From assembly GCA_964417725.1 (NCBI GenBank), contig CAYQIV010000002.1, positions 88,803 to 152,802 of the forward strand: a stretch of DNA of 64,000 nt. Reading direction: 5' to 3'. The stretch is from SHZI01 sp964417725 (GTDB taxonomy: Bacteria > Pseudomonadota > Gammaproteobacteria > Steroidobacterales > GCA-2729495). Each line of letters begins with the position of its first letter. The stretch's first letter is position 1. The position numbers and the translations under genes were made by a program. Below the pieces are notes generated by a model. It worked only from the letters and a program-made list of their open reading frames with translations, was not told the origin of the DNA and did not search any database. Positions 40,884-49,611 of the stretch are shown piece after piece.

Positions 40884-42706
40884 GCGCGGTGTCACCGCCA
40901 GCCGCCCCCACCCGGCGTGCGCTGCTGCGCTGGGCCGGCTGGTTTGCGCTGGCCCACGCGGCGGTCTGGGCCGTGCTCGGCCTGCGCTACCTGCGCCACT
41001 TGCCGTTGCCCGACAGCCTGCCCGGTGTCGTGTACACGGTGTGCGCCACGCTCGGTCACTATGCGACGCTGGGCCTCGTCGCACTCTTGCCGGCGATGGT
41101 GCTGGCCCTTGCCGTGCCGCGCCCGTGGCTGGTCCGCCCGCTCGGCGTGCTCGGTGCGGCGCTGCTGACCACGCTGCTGGTTGTCGACGGCAATGTCTTC
41201 GCCGAGCACCGCTATCACCTGACGCCGCTGACGGTGGCGATCTTCGCCCCCGCCACCTGGGTGATGACGGGACTGATCGGCCTGATGGCGCTGGCCTTTG
41301 CCAGCGTCCTCGCCGGCGCCGTGGCGCGCTGGGTGGCACGGCCCGTGCGCCGGCATGGCGGACGGGTACTTGCCGTCCTGGCGCTCACCTGGCTGGTGGG
41401 CCAGGGCATCCATGCCTGGGGCGATGCCATCGGCCATACCGGGGTCACGGCCCTGACGCGCTACCTGCCCGGCTACTTCCCCATCCACGCCAAGCGCCGC
41501 CTGGCGAAGATGGGCCTCGTCGACCCGACACTGGTCGAGCGCCGGCGCCTGCTGGCGCGCACCGCCGATACGGGAAGCGGGCCGCTGCAGTATCCGCTGG
41601 CGCCCCTGCGCTGCGCGGCCCCCGGTGCCGGTGCGCCGCGTAACGTCCTGCTGGTGCTGATCGATGCCCTGCGCCCGGACGTGGTCGACGCGCAGCTCAC
41701 GCCACGCCTCGCGGCCCTGGCGGTCAGCGGCCAGCACTTCACGCAGCACTACAGCGGCGGCAATTCATCGCGTGCCGGGCTGTTCAGCCTCTTCTACGGC
41801 CTGCCGAGCACCTACCTCGAGGCGTTCTACGGCATCCAGCGCGGACCGGTGCTGATCGAAGAGATGCGTGCCCAGGGCTACGCGTTCGTGCTTCACGCCG
41901 CACCCGGCTTCGGTTCGCCCACCGACCTCAACCGCACGGTCTTCGCCGGCTTCGACAGGCTGCCCCTCGAGCGCAAGGATATCGATGGTCGGGCCCGCAA
42001 CCGGGCCGTCAGCGAGGCCTGGGTCGACTGGCTGGCACGGCGTGACACCGACGATTCCCGGCCGTTTTTCGCCTTCCTGTACTACGACCCGCCGATGGGC
42101 GAGATGGCCGGCGAACCCGACCCTGCCCTGCCGCTGGCCGACCGCCCCATTCCCGCGGCGCTGGCCCGCCAGTGGGCGCAATACCGGCGGGGGATGCAGT
42201 TCGCCGATGCCGAACTGGGGCGGGTGCTCGATGCGCTCGAACGCAGCGGCCTGGCTGCCGACACGCTGGTCCTCGTCACCAGCGACCATGGCTATGAATT
42301 CGACGACAGCGGCCAGGGCCATGTCGGTCATGCCAACGCCTTCAGTCCGGCGCAGTTGCGTGCCACCCTGGTGATGCGCTGGCCCGGCCGGCCAGCGGAG
42401 CGCCACGAACACCGCAGTGCGCACTTCGACGTGGTGCCGACACTGATGCGCGACGTCCTCGGTTGCACCAATCCGCCCGCCGACTACAGCAGCGGTGGTG
42501 ACCTTCACGATGGCCGCGACTGGCCCTGGCTGGTGGCGGGCAGCTATGGCGCGCATGCCATCGTCGAGCCGCAGCGGGTCGTGATCGCGCATCCGGGCGG
42601 TTATGTCGAGGTACTCGATGCGGCCTACCGGCCGGTGCCCGGCGCGGCGCTCGACAGCGACATCATTGCCGGGGCGCTGGCCGAGATGCGGCGTTTCTAC
42701 CGGTGA
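40880..42706 (+). CDS. YejM-like membrane protein with periplasmic sulfatase-type domain
   Basis: 608 residues: five N-terminal membrane helices (about 12-200) and a periplasmic alkaline-phosphatase-superfamily domain from about 250. The latter opens NVLLVLIDALRPDVVD and has GGNSSRAGLFSLFYGLPSTY, very close to the YejM/PbgA/LapC pattern, and SDHGYEF near residue 470. E. coli YejM regulates lipopolysaccharide synthesis and is not known to be catalytic, whereas relatives transfer phosphoethanolamine. Here a phosphonate head group transfer or a lipid-sensing role are both possible. It overlaps the genes on both sides. Confidence 0.87.
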   Translation: MSAVSPPAAPTRRALLRWAGWFALAHAAVWAVLGLRYLRHLPLPDSLPGVVYTVCATLGHYATLGLVALLPAMVLALAVPRPWLVRPLGVLGAALLTTLLVVDGNVFAEHRYHLTPLTVAIFAPATWVMTGLIGLMALAFASVLAGAVARWVARPVRRHGGRVLAVLALTWLVGQGIHAWGDAIGHTGVTALTRYLPGYFPIHAKRRLAKMGLVDPTLVERRRLLARTADTGSGPLQYPLAPLRCAAPGAGAPRNVLLVLIDALRPDVVDAQLTPRLAALAVSGQHFTQHYSGGNSSRAGLFSLFYGLPSTYLEAFYGIQRGPVLIEEMRAQGYAFVLHAAPGFGSPTDLNRTVFAGFDRLPLERKDIDGRARNRAVSEAWVDWLARRDTDDSRPFFAFLYYDPPMGEMAGEPDPALPLADRPIPAALARQWAQYRRGMQFADAELGRVLDALERSGLAADTLVLVTSDHGYEFDDSGQGHVGHANAFSPAQLRATLVMRWPGRPAERHEHRSAHFDVVPTLMRDVLGCTNPPADYSSGGDLHDGRDWPWLVAGSYGAHAIVEPQRVVIAHPGGYVEVLDAAYRPVPGAALDSDIIAGALAEMRRFYR

Positions 42707-44190
42707 AGGCGCGTGCGCTGCTGGCGCTGCTCGCTGTGTGCTGGCCGCTGGCACTGCAGGCGCAGGCCGTTTCGCTGTCTTCGCCGGCACACGAGGTCCT
42801 CGTCAACACGCGGGGCGGCCTGCCGGGCCGCTGGTTGGCGTGTGCTTCCGGGTGCAGCACGCCCGCGGCCGCGGTGTTCGTGGCGCTGCGTGCCGGGGAG
42901 GGCGGCAATCGCCTGCACTGGCAGGTGCCGGGCGACGAGGCCGCCAGCCGCGCGCTCGATGCGCTGGCCTACCGGGCCGAGGTCATCGAGGTGGCCGGGT
43001 CGCGCAGCGTGTTGCTGACTTCCATGGTGCCGTGGGCCGGCCAGCATCTCGTTCATCGCTATGCGCTGGCGGCCGACGGTACCGTGCTCAACGCCTCGTT
43101 GCAGGTACCACCCGGCGCGCGCCTCGTGCTGACCACCGGGGGCGACATCCGGCCCGCGCCGCTGCCCGGCCTTGGCCGTCTCTACAGTCGTGTCCATGCG
43201 GTGCGCATCGATGGCGAGGGGCAGCAGCGGCTGGTGGACGACGACGGGCAGGGCGAGGTGACGGCGGCCGCTGGCCAGTGGTTCGGTGTGCGCAACCGGT
43301 TCCACGCGCTGCTGCTGCGTGCCGATGTGCCGCTGGCCATCGAGGCCGGGAGCGCAGCAGTCGATCAGCCCCGGCTGGCCTTTGGCCCGGTGACGACGAC
43401 GGCGGGCACCGTCCTGGCCCTGGAGATGCACGCCGGAATCATCGAACGGCAGGCCCTGCGTCGCGTCGCGCCGGAACTCGGCCAGATGCTCTACGCTGCG
43501 TTGTGGACGCCGCTGCGCTGGCTGTCGCTGGCGCTCGGTGTGCTGCTCGATGCCTGGATCCGCCTGGTCGGCAACCCGGGCGCGGCCATCGTCCTGCTGT
43601 CGCTCAGCGTCAAGGTGCTGATGGCGCCGCTGACGGCGCTCGCCGAGCGCTGGCAGGACCAGGTCAATCGCCAGCAGTCGCTGCTCAAGCCCGAACTCGA
43701 CGCCATCCGCCGCGAGTTCCGCGGTGAAGAGGCACATCATCGTGTTCTGGCCGCGTACGCACGCCATGGCATCAGCCCGTATTACACGGTCAAGAGTCTC
43801 GGTGGTTTCCTCGTCCAGGTGCCGGTCTTCATCGCCGCTTTCGACATGCTCGGCGAGCATTACCCGCTGGCGGGTGCCGCATTCGCCGGCATCGCCGACC
43901 TGTCGCTGCCGGATCGCGCGCTGGCGCTGCCGCTGACGGTGCCATTCTTCGGCGGCCACCTCAACGTGCTGCCGTGCCTGATGACGGCGCTGACGGTGCT
44001 CGCCGCCAGGCTCCAGCAGGACGCCACCCTGTCGGCCGATCTGCAGCGCGGCCAGCGGCTCCGCCTCTACGCGATGGCCGGGCTGTTTTTCGTCCTGCTC
44101 TACACCTTCCCGGCTGGCATGGTCCTGTACTGGACCAGCAACAATCTGTTTCATGTGGTCAAGGTGGTGGCACTGCGCGCCCGCGCCTGA
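42703..44190 (+). CDS. YidC/Oxa1-family insertase paralogue
   Basis: 495 residues: signal/anchor helix, a divergent periplasmic beta-domain (about 25-265), then the five-helix YidC/Oxa1 domain. Visible features are AIVLLSLSVKVLMAPLT, where Lys takes the place of the conserved Arg of E. coli YidC (VRGIMYPLT), the cytoplasmic helical hairpin QSLLKPELDAIRREF, KSLGGFLVQVPVFIAAF, and FPAGMVLYWTSNNLFHVVK. It is not in the housekeeping rnpA-yidC-trmE context. The GTG start overlaps the YejM-like stop (GTGA). It is likely a dedicated insertase or assembly factor for the envelope system encoded upstream. Confidence 0.88.
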   Translation: MKARALLALLAVCWPLALQAQAVSLSSPAHEVLVNTRGGLPGRWLACASGCSTPAAAVFVALRAGEGGNRLHWQVPGDEAASRALDALAYRAEVIEVAGSRSVLLTSMVPWAGQHLVHRYALAADGTVLNASLQVPPGARLVLTTGGDIRPAPLPGLGRLYSRVHAVRIDGEGQQRLVDDDGQGEVTAAAGQWFGVRNRFHALLLRADVPLAIEAGSAAVDQPRLAFGPVTTTAGTVLALEMHAGIIERQALRRVAPELGQMLYAALWTPLRWLSLALGVLLDAWIRLVGNPGAAIVLLSLSVKVLMAPLTALAERWQDQVNRQQSLLKPELDAIRREFRGEEAHHRVLAAYARHGISPYYTVKSLGGFLVQVPVFIAAFDMLGEHYPLAGAAFAGIADLSLPDRALALPLTVPFFGGHLNVLPCLMTALTVLAARLQQDATLSADLQRGQRLRLYAMAGLFFVLLYTFPAGMVLYWTSNNLFHVVKVVALRARA

Positions 44191-44214
44191 GCGGCCGGCG
44201 CGGGTTGTGGGTGC

Positions 44215-47200
44215 TCAGGCCGTCCGGCGGTGGCCGCGCCACCAGTCGATGGCATCGGCCATCAGCGAGTAGGCGGCCGGCACGGCGAGCAGCGACAGGA
44301 AGGTCGAGGTCAGCAGGCCGCCGATCACCGAGACGCCGAGCGGGGCGCGGAAGCTGCCGTCGGCCGCCAGCGAGAAGGCCACCGGCAGCATGCCGGCGCC
44401 CATCGCCAGGGTGGTCATGATCACCGGCCGGGCACGCTTGCGGCAGGCCTCGAGCAGCGCCTCGCGGCGGCCGAGGCCGTGGTCGCGTTGGCCGATGATG
44501 GCGTAGTCGACGATCAGGATCGAGTTCTTGGTCGACACGCCGCTCAGCATCAGCAGGCCGACCAGCGACGGCAACGACAGGGCGTAGCCGGACAGCCACA
44601 GTGCGCCGAAGGCCCCCGCACCGCACAGCGGGATGGCGGCGAGGATGACCAGCGGATGCGTGGTGCTGTTGAAGAGCATCAGCAGCACGACATAGACGCT
44701 GAGCACGCCAGCCAGCATCGACAGGCCGAAACCGACGAACAGCTCGACGAAGGCCTCGGCGTCGCCGCCCGGCAGGATGCGCACGCCCGCCGGCAGGTTC
44801 TGCACCGCCGGCAGCTTGCGTACCTGGGCCATCACCGGCCCCAGTGGATTGCCTTCCAGTTCGCCCGAGATCTTGATGTTGCGTTCGCGGTTATAGCGCT
44901 CGATGACGGCCGGGCCGCTGCCGTCGCGGATCGTGGCGACCGCCGAGAGCGGCACGTCGGCGCCGTTGCGTGCCGGCACGCGCATCTGTCCGAGCAGCGA
45001 CGGGTCGGTGCGGGCGGATTCCGCGAGCTGAACGCGGATCGGGATCTGGCGATCGGCGAGATTGAGCTTGGCAAGGTTCTGGCGGAAATCGCCGGTGGTG
45101 GCGATGCGTGCCGCATCGGCGATGTCGACTGTCGAAACGCCGAGGTCGGCGGCGCGGGCCGGGTCCGGCGTGATGATGATCTCCGGTTGCAGCAATGAGG
45201 CCGTCGAGGTCACACCGCTCAGCCCCTTCACGCCGCGCATCGCCGCTTCGATGCGCTGTGCCGCCAGCGCCAGCTGCTGCGGGTCACGGCCGGCGAGGAC
45301 CAGTTCGAGGCGTGCGCCGGGCCCCGCGGCGGCAAAGCTGACGCGCACGCCGGGCAGATTCTCCATGTGCGCCCGGACATCGTGCTCCAGCACCTGCAGC
45401 GTCCGCTCACGCGCCCTGTCGAACTGCAGGGTCAGGGTGACCTTGCGCACATCGCCGATGGCGCCGCCGCCATGTTCGCCGCTGCCCACGGCGCCGACCC
45501 GGGCGAAGACGCCTTGCAACTCGGGGATCGCCGCCAGCAGGTGGCGGGCCTGCTCGGCGATGTCACGCGTCTGTTCGAGGCGCGCACCCGGCGCAAGCTC
45601 GATCTGCAGCTGGGTTCGAGACTCGTCGGAGGGCGGCACGAAGGTGGTCGGGATCAGCGGCACGATGGCCAACGACGCGAAAAAAGTACCCAGCGCGATG
45701 ACCAGCGTGCGTCGCCGATGGCGCAGCGCGGCCTCGACCCAGCGCATGTAGACGTCGAGCCAGGCGGCGTCCGTCGCCCGGTGCGGTTCTCCGGTCATGA
45801 AGTAGGCGGCGAGCATCGGGGTCAGCAGACGCGCAACGAGCAGCGAGAACATCACCGCGACGGCTGCCGTCCAGCCGAATTCGCGGAAGAACAGCCCCAC
45901 CTGGCCGGGCATGAAGGCCACCGGGACGAAGACCGCTGCCAGCGTTGCCGAGGTCGCCACCACGGCGACGCCGATCTCGTCGGCGGCATCGCCGGCCGCC
46001 TGGCGCGGCGGTTTCCCCATCGCGCGATGGCGGGCGATGTTCTCGACTTCGACGATGGCGTCGTCGACCAGGATGCCGATGACCACGGCGAAGGCCAGCA
46101 GCGACAGCAGGTTGAGGCTGAACCCGAGCCAGCTCATGACCGCGAAGGTCGGGATCACGGACAGCGGCAGGGCCAGCGCCGAAATCCACGTGGCCCGCCA
46201 GTCGCGCAGGAACAGCCAGACGACGGCGACCGCGAGCAGCGCGCCCTCGATGAGCATGGTCATCGAGGCATCGTAGGAGTTCTTCGCCTCCTCGACGGAA
46301 GAGTAGACCTCGACGAAGCGCAGCTCCGGGTGATGCTCGGCGAGTGCGGCGATCCGCCGACGCACCTCGAGCCCGACGCCGACCTCGCTGGTGCCGACGG
46401 CGCGCTGGATCGAGAAGCCGACCACCGGTCGCCCGTCGAGCAGCGCCAACTCGCGGGGCTCGGCGTGGGCATCGCTGACCCGGGCCAGCGCGGAGAGGCG
46501 CACCGAGCGGCCGTCGGGCAGCGAGATCGGGTAGTCGGCGAGGCGGGCTGCGCTGTCGACCGTGGCGATGGTGCGGACCGTCTGCTCCCGCCCGGCAATC
46601 TCGGTGCGTCCGCCGGAGCGTTCGAGCTGCAGGCGCGCGAGCTGCGCAGACACCATGCCTGCGGTGATGCCCCAGGCCTGCAGGGCGTCGGGACGCAGGT
46701 CGACGCGCACCTCGCGGTCGACGCCGCCGATGCGCGACACCGTGCCGACGCCGGGCACGCCGAACAGGGTTTTCTTCACCATGTCGTCGACGAACCAGCT
46801 CAGTTCGACGATATCCAGGCGACTGGACTCGACGGCAAAGGTCAGCAGGGTACCGCCCAGCACCGTCACCCGGCCGATCTGCGGTTCGTCGATCTCGGGC
46901 GGCAGGTCGACGCGGATCCGGTCGATGGCGTCGCGCACTTCCTCGAGCGCCACGTCCATGTCACGCCCCAGCTCGAACTGGATGCGGGTCTGCGATTGTC
47001 CTTCACGGACAGTCGACAGCAGCTTGTCGATATCGGTGATGCCGGCGACCGCGTCCTCGACGCGCCGCGTGACGTCGGTCTCGAGCTGCCCCGGGCTGGC
47101 ACCGCGCAGGTTGACGGTGATGGTGATCTCCGGTGGCGCGAACTCGGGCAGCGTGGCGATCGGCAGCTGCCGCCAGCCGACGAAGCCGGCGACGCAGAGG

Positions 47201-47259
47201 ATGGCGAAGACCAGCGTGGCGGGAACGGGGTTGGCGATCCCCCATCGCGACAGGTTCAC
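44215..47259 (-). CDS. RND-family efflux pump, HAE1-like inner-membrane transporter
   Basis: A 1014-residue inner-membrane proton antiporter with the usual duplicated layout of 12 helices and two periplasmic porter domains. Family motifs include the N-terminal PVPATLVFAILCVAGFVG, GILVDDAIVEVENI in TM4 with the conserved aspartate pair, and FVPVAFMPGQVG. It forms the pump of the tripartite system with the adaptor encoded upstream, ATG overlapping its stop (47256-47259). No outer-membrane factor gene is present nearby. Substrate unknown. Confidence 0.94.
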   Translation of the reverse strand: MNLSRWGIANPVPATLVFAILCVAGFVGWRQLPIATLPEFAPPEITITVNLRGASPGQLETDVTRRVEDAVAGITDIDKLLSTVREGQSQTRIQFELGRDMDVALEEVRDAIDRIRVDLPPEIDEPQIGRVTVLGGTLLTFAVESSRLDIVELSWFVDDMVKKTLFGVPGVGTVSRIGGVDREVRVDLRPDALQAWGITAGMVSAQLARLQLERSGGRTEIAGREQTVRTIATVDSAARLADYPISLPDGRSVRLSALARVSDAHAEPRELALLDGRPVVGFSIQRAVGTSEVGVGLEVRRRIAALAEHHPELRFVEVYSSVEEAKNSYDASMTMLIEGALLAVAVVWLFLRDWRATWISALALPLSVIPTFAVMSWLGFSLNLLSLLAFAVVIGILVDDAIVEVENIARHRAMGKPPRQAAGDAADEIGVAVVATSATLAAVFVPVAFMPGQVGLFFREFGWTAAVAVMFSLLVARLLTPMLAAYFMTGEPHRATDAAWLDVYMRWVEAALRHRRRTLVIALGTFFASLAIVPLIPTTFVPPSDESRTQLQIELAPGARLEQTRDIAEQARHLLAAIPELQGVFARVGAVGSGEHGGGAIGDVRKVTLTLQFDRARERTLQVLEHDVRAHMENLPGVRVSFAAAGPGARLELVLAGRDPQQLALAAQRIEAAMRGVKGLSGVTSTASLLQPEIIITPDPARAADLGVSTVDIADAARIATTGDFRQNLAKLNLADRQIPIRVQLAESARTDPSLLGQMRVPARNGADVPLSAVATIRDGSGPAVIERYNRERNIKISGELEGNPLGPVMAQVRKLPAVQNLPAGVRILPGGDAEAFVELFVGFGLSMLAGVLSVYVVLLMLFNSTTHPLVILAAIPLCGAGAFGALWLSGYALSLPSLVGLLMLSGVSTKNSILIVDYAIIGQRDHGLGRREALLEACRKRARPVIMTTLAMGAGMLPVAFSLAADGSFRAPLGVSVIGGLLTSTFLSLLAVPAAYSLMADAIDWWRGHRRTA

Positions 47260-48404
47260 GGTGCCGCGCCCACCGGTGCAGCCGCGGGTGGTGCATCGAC
47301 GATGCGCACCAGGTCGCCGTCGCTGAGAAAGCCCGCACCGCTGACCACGACCTGATCGCTGTCCGCGATGCCGTCGAGGATGCCGGTGACGTTGCCCTGC
47401 TGGACGCCGATGGCGACGCGTCGCTGCTCGATGCGTGCCAGGCCATCGCCCGGTGCATCGGCATCCGGTGTCACGGCCAGGAAGACGTAAGGCAGGCCAT
47501 CGCGATAGACGATGGCTTCACGCGGCAGTACGGCGCCTGTTCTGGTGTCGAGCACGATGCGGCCCTCGGCGAACATGCCGGCCCGCAGGGCCGGCGTGGG
47601 GGGCAGATCGGCGTACACCAGGCCAGTGCGCGTGTTGGCATCGAGCGATGGCGCCACCGTGCGCACCGTGCCGGTGACGGTGTTGCCATCGGCCGCCGCG
47701 AGCGTGACGGGGGTGCCAGGCCGGACCCGCACCAGGTCCTGCTCGGCAAGCTCACCACGCCACTCGAGGCGGCCGTCGCGAATCAGGCGCAGCAACTCCG
47801 CACCGCTCGAGACCACCTGCCCCGGCTGAATGCTTCTTGCAGAGATGATCCCTGCATGCGGTGCCGACAGCGTGGCGAAACCGAGTCGCAGCGCGGCGCT
47901 GTCACGGTCTGCTTCGGCGGTGGCCAGTTGTGCCTCGGCCCGGCGCAGGGCGGCCTCGAGCTGGTCGGCGTCGCTGGTCGAGATCAGCCGGCGTGACAGC
48001 AGGGCGACGCCGCGCTGGTGGTCGGCGGTGGCGAGCGCCAGGTCGGCCCGGGCCCGGGTCAGCGCCGCATCAGCCTGGCGGGCCTCGACCTCCAGCGTGC
48101 GCGCATCGAGGCGCAACAGCACCTGACCGCGTTGCACGCGGTCACCGACCTCGACGTGCACCTCGGCAACGCGGATCCCGGAGAGTTCGACACCCAGCGA
48201 CATCTCCTGCCATGCCGCGACGCTGCCCGACACCACCAGGGCGTGATCCAGCGGCTGGCGCGTGAGCGTGGTCGTCGTCACCGTCAGGCTGGCGCGGCTG
48301 GTGTCTTCGGGTTCCACGGGTTTGCCACAGGCCGCGAGCACGACAAGGACCATGGCCGCTGCGATGGACCGGCAGCGGCCGGCGACGGGAACGAGGATTT
48401 TCAT
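47256..48404 (-). CDS. RND efflux adaptor lipoprotein (membrane fusion protein)
   Basis: A 382-residue adaptor. The N-terminus carries a lipoprotein signal with lipobox LAAC, followed by the HlyD/AcrA-like lipoyl halves (GDRVQRGQVLLRLD and later APHAGIISARSIQPGQVV) around a coiled-coil hairpin (LEVEARQADAALTRARADLA). It links the pump to an outer-membrane channel. It is translationally coupled to the pump and probably transcribed after the TetR and CDGSH genes. Confidence 0.92.
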   Translation of the reverse strand: MKILVPVAGRCRSIAAAMVLVVLAACGKPVEPEDTSRASLTVTTTTLTRQPLDHALVVSGSVAAWQEMSLGVELSGIRVAEVHVEVGDRVQRGQVLLRLDARTLEVEARQADAALTRARADLALATADHQRGVALLSRRLISTSDADQLEAALRRAEAQLATAEADRDSAALRLGFATLSAPHAGIISARSIQPGQVVSSGAELLRLIRDGRLEWRGELAEQDLVRVRPGTPVTLAAADGNTVTGTVRTVAPSLDANTRTGLVYADLPPTPALRAGMFAEGRIVLDTRTGAVLPREAIVYRDGLPYVFLAVTPDADAPGDGLARIEQRRVAIGVQQGNVTGILDGIADSDQVVVSGAGFLSDGDLVRIVDAPPAAAPVGAAP

Positions 48405-48492
48405 GGAGTGATTCTAGCGGTTCTTCCCGGTGTCGTGGCGGTCTCCACGCCCCCGGCGGCCGGCGGTACGGCCGGCCGCCGGCTGGTGGTCT

Positions 48493-48702
48493 TCATGCGG
48501 GGGTCAGGTCGACCTCGCCGCCGGGACCCTTGAAGCCGACCTTCCTGTGCGTGCCATCGCAGAACGGCCCCTGCCCGGTGCGCCCGCACCGGCACAGCGC
48601 GATGCGTCCGCTGCCGGATTGCGGTCGTTCGTCATTGCCGTAGTGCCATTCGCCATTGACCTCGATGAGCGCGGGGCCATCCGGGACCAGCGTGATCTTC
48701 AT
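48493..48702 (-). CDS. Small CDGSH iron-sulfur domain protein
   Basis: A 69-residue protein with the complete CDGSH ligand set CRCGRTGQGPFCDGTH, which binds a redox-active 2Fe-2S cluster through three cysteines and one histidine. Its small size suggests a stand-alone single-domain form. It lies between the TetR regulator and the adaptor gene on the same strand, with gaps of 136 and 88 bp. Confidence 0.9.
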   Translation of the reverse strand: MKITLVPDGPALIEVNGEWHYGNDERPQSGSGRIALCRCGRTGQGPFCDGTHRKVGFKGPGGEVDLTPA

Positions 48703-48838
48703 GTGTCGACTCCTGTTGCCGTGGGTGTAGCCAGCCGCGCCCATGGTGCCGCAAGCGCCATGCCGCTGCCATCCGCCGCGCGATGCGGGCTGTCGTGCCG
48801 TTTGTACCGTGGCCGCTGGCCGCGGACGGGTGGCGCCC

Positions 48839-49456
48839 TCAGGCGAGCAACAGCGCCAACATCGATTCGCGGTACAGTCGCTCACCCTCCGGGTGGTCCT
48901 GATAGACGCGCAACAGCGGCACTGCCGTGCGGGTCAGGACACGGAACGTGCAGGCAGCGCTGGCGTTGCGCAGGGGCGGGCCATCCAGCGCGTGATCGAG
49001 GGCCCGCTTCATCGCCGTCGTGTAGCCGTGGTGTGCCTGGCGCATGCGGGAGAACGCCGCTGCGTCGACCGCGGGGATCAGCATCAGGGCATGGCGGCGG
49101 CGGCGCCACAGGTCGGCGTACAGGGCGACGATGCCGGGGATGACGTCTCGTGCAGGGCCCTCGGCGAGGGCGGCGAGGGTTTCGCCGCCCTCGCGGAATA
49201 CCGGCTCGATGATCGCCACCAGCAGGTCCGTCTTGCCGGCGCAATAGCCATAGAACGTTCCGCGCGAGATGCCCGTTTCGCGGAGGATGAGCTCGACGCT
49301 GACCGCGGCGGGCCCCTGTTCTGACATCAGCCGGCCGGATACCTCGATCAGCCGGTCCCACACCAGGCCGCGCCGCTCGAGGATCCGTGCGCTGCTGATG
49401 CGTGCCCGGCGTCGCGGTTTGCGCACCGTCGGCCGTGGTCCAGCTGGTTTTGGCAT
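48839..49456 (-). CDS. TetR-family transcriptional regulator
   Basis: A 205-residue protein. A basic 25-residue leader precedes a TetR helix-turn-helix: LIEVSGRLMSEQGPAAVSVE and then ILRETGISRGTFYGYCAGKTDLL, the classical recognition helix. The ligand domain is divergent. It heads the CDGSH-adaptor-pump group and is divergent from the 8-TM protein gene; the palindrome at 49512-49525 between them is the best operator candidate. It probably represses the pump genes and itself. Confidence 0.92.
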   Translation of the reverse strand: MPKPAGPRPTVRKPRRRARISSARILERRGLVWDRLIEVSGRLMSEQGPAAVSVELILRETGISRGTFYGYCAGKTDLLVAIIEPVFREGGETLAALAEGPARDVIPGIVALYADLWRRRRHALMLIPAVDAAAFSRMRQAHHGYTTAMKRALDHALDGPPLRNASAACTFRVLTRTAVPLLRVYQDHPEGERLYRESMLALLLA

Positions 49457-49511
49457 AACCCCGCGCGCTATCCCGTGATCCCTGCCTTGTCGATTGTCAC
49501 TTGTAAAAATT

Positions 49512-49525
49512 ATACATCAATGTAT
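49512..49525. promoter_or_regulatory. Palindromic operator over divergent -10 boxes
   Basis: ATACATCAATGTAT has perfect 6-bp arms around CA, in an AT-rich island unlike the surrounding GC-rich DNA. On the minus strand a consensus TATAAT (49509-49514) overlaps it, facing the TetR gene. On the plus strand TTGTCG (49487-49492) and TATACA (49511-49516) also overlap it, facing the membrane protein gene. This is the layout of a TetR autoregulatory operator. Confidence 0.6.
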
Positions 49526-49611
49526 TATTTTATTCGGCGGGCGTTGTGTCCGGGCACCGCCTGCCGCACGCCGCCCCCAGTCATCCATGCCGGCCGATGG
49601 AGTTTCGGGAC

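Noticed and set aside
45367..47355. 662-codon plus-strand frame opposite the RND pump
   Set aside because: Glu/Asp/His/Arg-rich nonsense typical of antisense frames; the minus strand carries a full RND transporter.
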